Part shown: in pieces, positions 61,956 through 64,000 of the stretch
Layout: each line of letters begins with the position of its first letter
Position numbering within the stretch: position 1 is the first letter of the stretch
Origin: Synechococcus sp. ATX 2A4
GTDB taxonomy: Bacteria; Cyanobacteriota; Cyanobacteriia; PCC-6307; Cyanobiaceae
Assembly (NCBI RefSeq): GCF_024346375.1
Contig: NZ_JAGQCV010000001.1
Coordinates: 186,001-250,000, forward strand
Direction: 5' to 3'
DNA: 64,000 bases
Position numbers and translations under genes: made by a program
The notes under the pieces: generated by a model
What the model was told of the DNA's origin: nothing
What the model saw: the letters and a program-made list of their open reading frames with translations, nothing else
Database searches by the model: none

Positions 61956-62652
61956 TTAGTAGTGCTGTTTGCCCTCGATAACCCCCCGACCGCCTCCGCG
62001 GGGGGAATCGTCATCACCTTTTCGCCTCGGGATCAGATGCCAGTGCGCATGAAACACCGTCTGCCCCGCCACCTCCCCTGAGTTCAGCCCCCCTCTTGCG
62101 TTGAGCAAACCAGCCCAGCCGCTGATCGACGCGGCCTGGGCACTAAGCTGCTCACGCCGCAGCTTAAGCAGCTTCACCACGGCATTCCACTCCTGCTGGT
62201 GCAGCTCCAGCCCATAGGCCCCATGACGCCGCGGGATCACCAGGCTGTGTCCCTCGCTCACGGGATAGGCGTCGGCGATGCAGAGCGCCAGCTCGTTCTC
62301 CAGCAGCATCCGGCCGCTGCCCTCCAGCGCGCAGAACACACATCCCGTTTCGCGGTGGCCGTCGCTGGCCTGCACACCGCGGAAGCAGAGCGCCTGCAGA
62401 TTGCTGATGGCGTCGGAGCCGCCCTGGTTTTTGGGGATGATGGGGTCCACCTCCAGGGCCCGCTGGTGCTCGTGCGCCCCGCAGCACTCGTAGCGGCCCC
62501 GGGCACGGGTGAGCACCCTGTCTTTCACCGAGCCGCTGATCGGGGTGCTCGCGGAAGGCATCGAGGCGCTGGCGGCACAGCTGCTGCAGCGCGTCGCGCT
62601 CAGGGTCGCTCAGCTCTACTGCTGCGCAGAAGCCTTCGGCTACGCCGCCCAC
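61956..62652 (-). pseudogene. HNH-HIT fusion gene, frameshifted and partly deleted
   Basis: The 5' part in one frame (LSDPERDALQQLCRQRLDAF) continues in another frame as ISGSVKDRVLTRARGRYECC, with the shift at about 62540. The HNH motif LEVDHI reads LEVDPI, losing the catalytic His. About 20 residues with the second CxxC are missing after LQALCFR. The HIT part is better kept: GCVFCALEG, VSEGHSLVIPRRH, QTVFHAHWHLIPRRKGD (the HxHxH motif) and VIEGKQHY. Intact relatives combine an HNH nuclease with a HIT nucleotide-binding domain. Only the HIT half might still be made (from about 62561). Confidence 0.72.
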
Positions 62653-62725
62653 CAGGCGCGGCGGTTCCGGCGGGCCCCATTCTGCGGCTCTACCACCCCC
62701 ATGCCTGTTCGGTCAGAATGCCCCC

Positions 62726-63079
62726 ATGACAGCAGCACTCTCCACCACTCCCTCCATCCCGATCGACCCACGGATCAGCGCGATCGCCTCAGGAATCTCC
62801 GCGGCCATCCCGCAAGCCCAGGTTCGCCTGTTTGGATCACGCGCCAAGGGCACATTCCGGCCTGATTCCGACGTGGATCTGCTAATCACCGTGCCGGATC
62901 AATGGCTGGCTGGCCATGATCGTGTTCATGTTCTGGGAGACCTTTGGCGTCAATATTCCAGCCATCGGCTGCCGCTTGATCTGCTTCTTTACACCGAAAC
63001 TGAAGTGAGTCAACGCCAGCAATACAGAAGTGCTGTTACATCCTTGGCTTATCAAGAAGGAATTTTGCTGAATGGTTGA
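62726..63079 (+). CDS. MNT-type nucleotidyltransferase antitoxin
   Basis: A 117-residue minimal nucleotidyltransferase: VRLFGSRAKGTFRPDSDVDLLI shows the full GSx10DxD motif, followed by a conserved acidic strand (LPLDLLLYTETEV). Its stop overlaps the start of a HEPN-type frame by 8 bases, the normal MNT/HEPN arrangement. It appears intact. Confidence 0.85.
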   Translation: MTAALSTTPSIPIDPRISAIASGISAAIPQAQVRLFGSRAKGTFRPDSDVDLLITVPDQWLAGHDRVHVLGDLWRQYSSHRLPLDLLLYTETEVSQRQQYRSAVTSLAYQEGILLNG

Positions 63080-63449
63080 TCCGGATGCCCTGCGCTAACT
63101 CCGGATCGCCCAAGCTGATCTCGATGAGGCGCAGCGCATGGTGAAGCTCTCGGGCTTTCGCGACAGCAGCATCGGCTTTCGACTTCAACAGGCCTGCGAA
63201 TAAGCCCTCAAAAGCTGGATCCACGCCAAGGGAGGCATGGCTCCTTTCACCCATGACCTCGTCGCTTTGATGGATTGGCTGGAGGAATCAGGTACCGATG
63301 TCAGCGCGTTCGAGCAGATTGCCGATCTCTCATTCTTTGCGGTTCAAACCCGATACGATGACACTGTAGAGATCAGCTCTCCAGATTGGTCGCTCCTGTT
63401 GGGCATCACGGCCTCACTGCTCGATCAAGTCCAGCGTGAATCTTCATGA
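63072..63449 (+). pseudogene. HEPN-type toxin gene with two in-frame stop codons
   Basis: Starting at the ATG at 63072 one frame reads, with stops marked *: MVDPDALR * LRIAQADLDEAQRMVKLSGF, then RDSSIGFRLQQACE * ALKSWI, then the uninterrupted FTHDLVALMDWLEESG to 63449. This is the HEPN helical pattern (FRLQQACEKALK, HDL). TAA occurs at 63096-63098 and 63201-63203. The rest of the frame is perfectly kept, so the stops are recent. A 70-residue C-terminal piece could start at 63237. Confidence 0.82.
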
Positions 63450-64000
63450 CGCAGCTTCTGCCTTGGCTCTCAGTAATCGATACCTGCGCAATGTTTGCCC
63501 CAACACCATCATGCGCTCGACCCGATGCATGAGACTTGGGGTATCGCGATGGTGGCCGCGGGCGGGGATGATGCGCTTTAGAGCGAAAACAATAACCCTG
63601 CCCCCCCGAGCATCAACGGTTGATAGATGGGGCTCATGCGCATCTGCTGGGCGATGGTCGCGCGTAGGCGAAGGAAGGCAGCAGAGGGGCTGTTGGCCAT
63701 GGAGTGATGCTGGCGGCTGCCGGGTGACCGGGCCAGGTTTGGTTTTGGGCGGCCCGTCAGGCAGGCGCCCCTGCTGGGATCCCTCCTGGCGTGGGCGTGA
63801 TGCGGCTGCAGGCAGCCTGGCTCCGGGTGTGGGTGTGCCGCCCCAGCCCCCTTCCCCATCCAGCTGGGGAAAGGACAAGAAGGAGCGGATCCCAGGCGGC
63901 GGCAGTTGGAACCCACGCTGCGGGCCCATGCCGTTGAAGGCCAGAAACAACGCCGTTGTCGTGACGACGTCTCCTGAGGATCCCATCCGCTCCGATCGTC
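63450..64000. other. Non-coding tail with the second repeat copy
   Basis: After the HEPN remnant I see no gene I can support. A minus-strand open frame covers most of the stretch, but it runs through the repeat and has no family features, though its end (HRVERMMVLGQTLRRYRLL) could be a scrap of a transposase-like or other protein. Confidence 0.4.
63705..63855 (+). repeat. Dispersed ~150-bp repeat, copy 2
   Basis: Second copy of the repeat described at 61779, in the same orientation 1.9 kb away. The two copies enclose the HNH-HIT remnant and the MNT/HEPN pair. Confidence 0.75.

Noticed and set aside
63444-63986. A 180-residue minus-strand open frame at the window end
   Set aside because: It runs across the dispersed repeat and has no family features.
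61702-64000. An insertion sequence at the edge of the island
   Set aside because: No transposase motif (DDE or HUH) or terminal inverted repeats could be found around the 150-bp repeats.

Overview
The window comes from a high-GC picocyanobacterium, most likely of the Cyanobium/Synechococcus lineage. This rests on a Psb32-like thylakoid TPM protein, a CSP41-like epimerase, a cyanobacterial-type metallophosphoesterase (TIGR04168-like), PEP-CTERM-like sorting tails of the picocyanobacterial kind, and compact gene packing with many GTG/TTG starts. No rRNA, tRNA or CRISPR array was recognised. I had no database access, so family names are from motif recognition.

Region 1 (0-48 kb) is core genome: a Fur-like regulator, hisA, an epimerase, pgsA, a CBS protein, a GT2 glycosyltransferase, a degenerate NtrC-type AAA domain fused to a NapH-like FeS membrane protein, PhoX, glycogen phosphorylase, a RCK/TrkA membrane protein, nadA, a GH104-like lysozyme, Psb32-like TPM, MidA-like methyltransferase, an RND efflux operon facing a PadR regulator, thiD, a beta-lactamase-fold protein lacking its catalytic residues, and SelO. 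Two themes run through it. First, the four 'ligase-associated' DNA-repair genes (PdeM phosphoesterase, DEXH helicase, ATP-dependent ligase, MBL exonuclease) all lie within 27 kb but in four separate transcription units. Second, at 16.6-24.7 kb a DUF350 protein, PspA, a PstS-like binding protein, a membrane aminopropyltransferase and a DUF4178 protein form a divergent locus resembling PspA/YjfL-type envelope-stress modules.

Region 2 (48.2-63.5 kb) is an accessory, defence-like island. It carries pieces of six toxin-antitoxin modules (two lone MNT, DUF433/DUF5615, HicBA, HipBA, MNT/HEPN). In every one the antitoxin-type half is readable and the toxin half is truncated, frameshifted, stop-interrupted or missing. 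It also holds a PLD-helicase-DUF3427 protein, whose 3' end is scattered as four decayed copies between 48.2 and 50.6 kb, a broken HNH-HIT gene, and a dispersed 150-bp repeat.

The best candidate for an undescribed system is a compact three-gene operon at 55,750-61,701, clearly lower in GC than everything around it: a 68-residue one-pass membrane protein, a 1270-residue helical-repeat protein with a PIN-like nuclease domain, and a 644-residue unknown. The first two carry the same short Gly/Asn/Gln tag, the end of gene 1 and the start of gene 2 being nearly adjacent; genes 2 and 3 overlap by 4 bp. It sits between the DUF3427 helicase and the HNH-HIT remnant.
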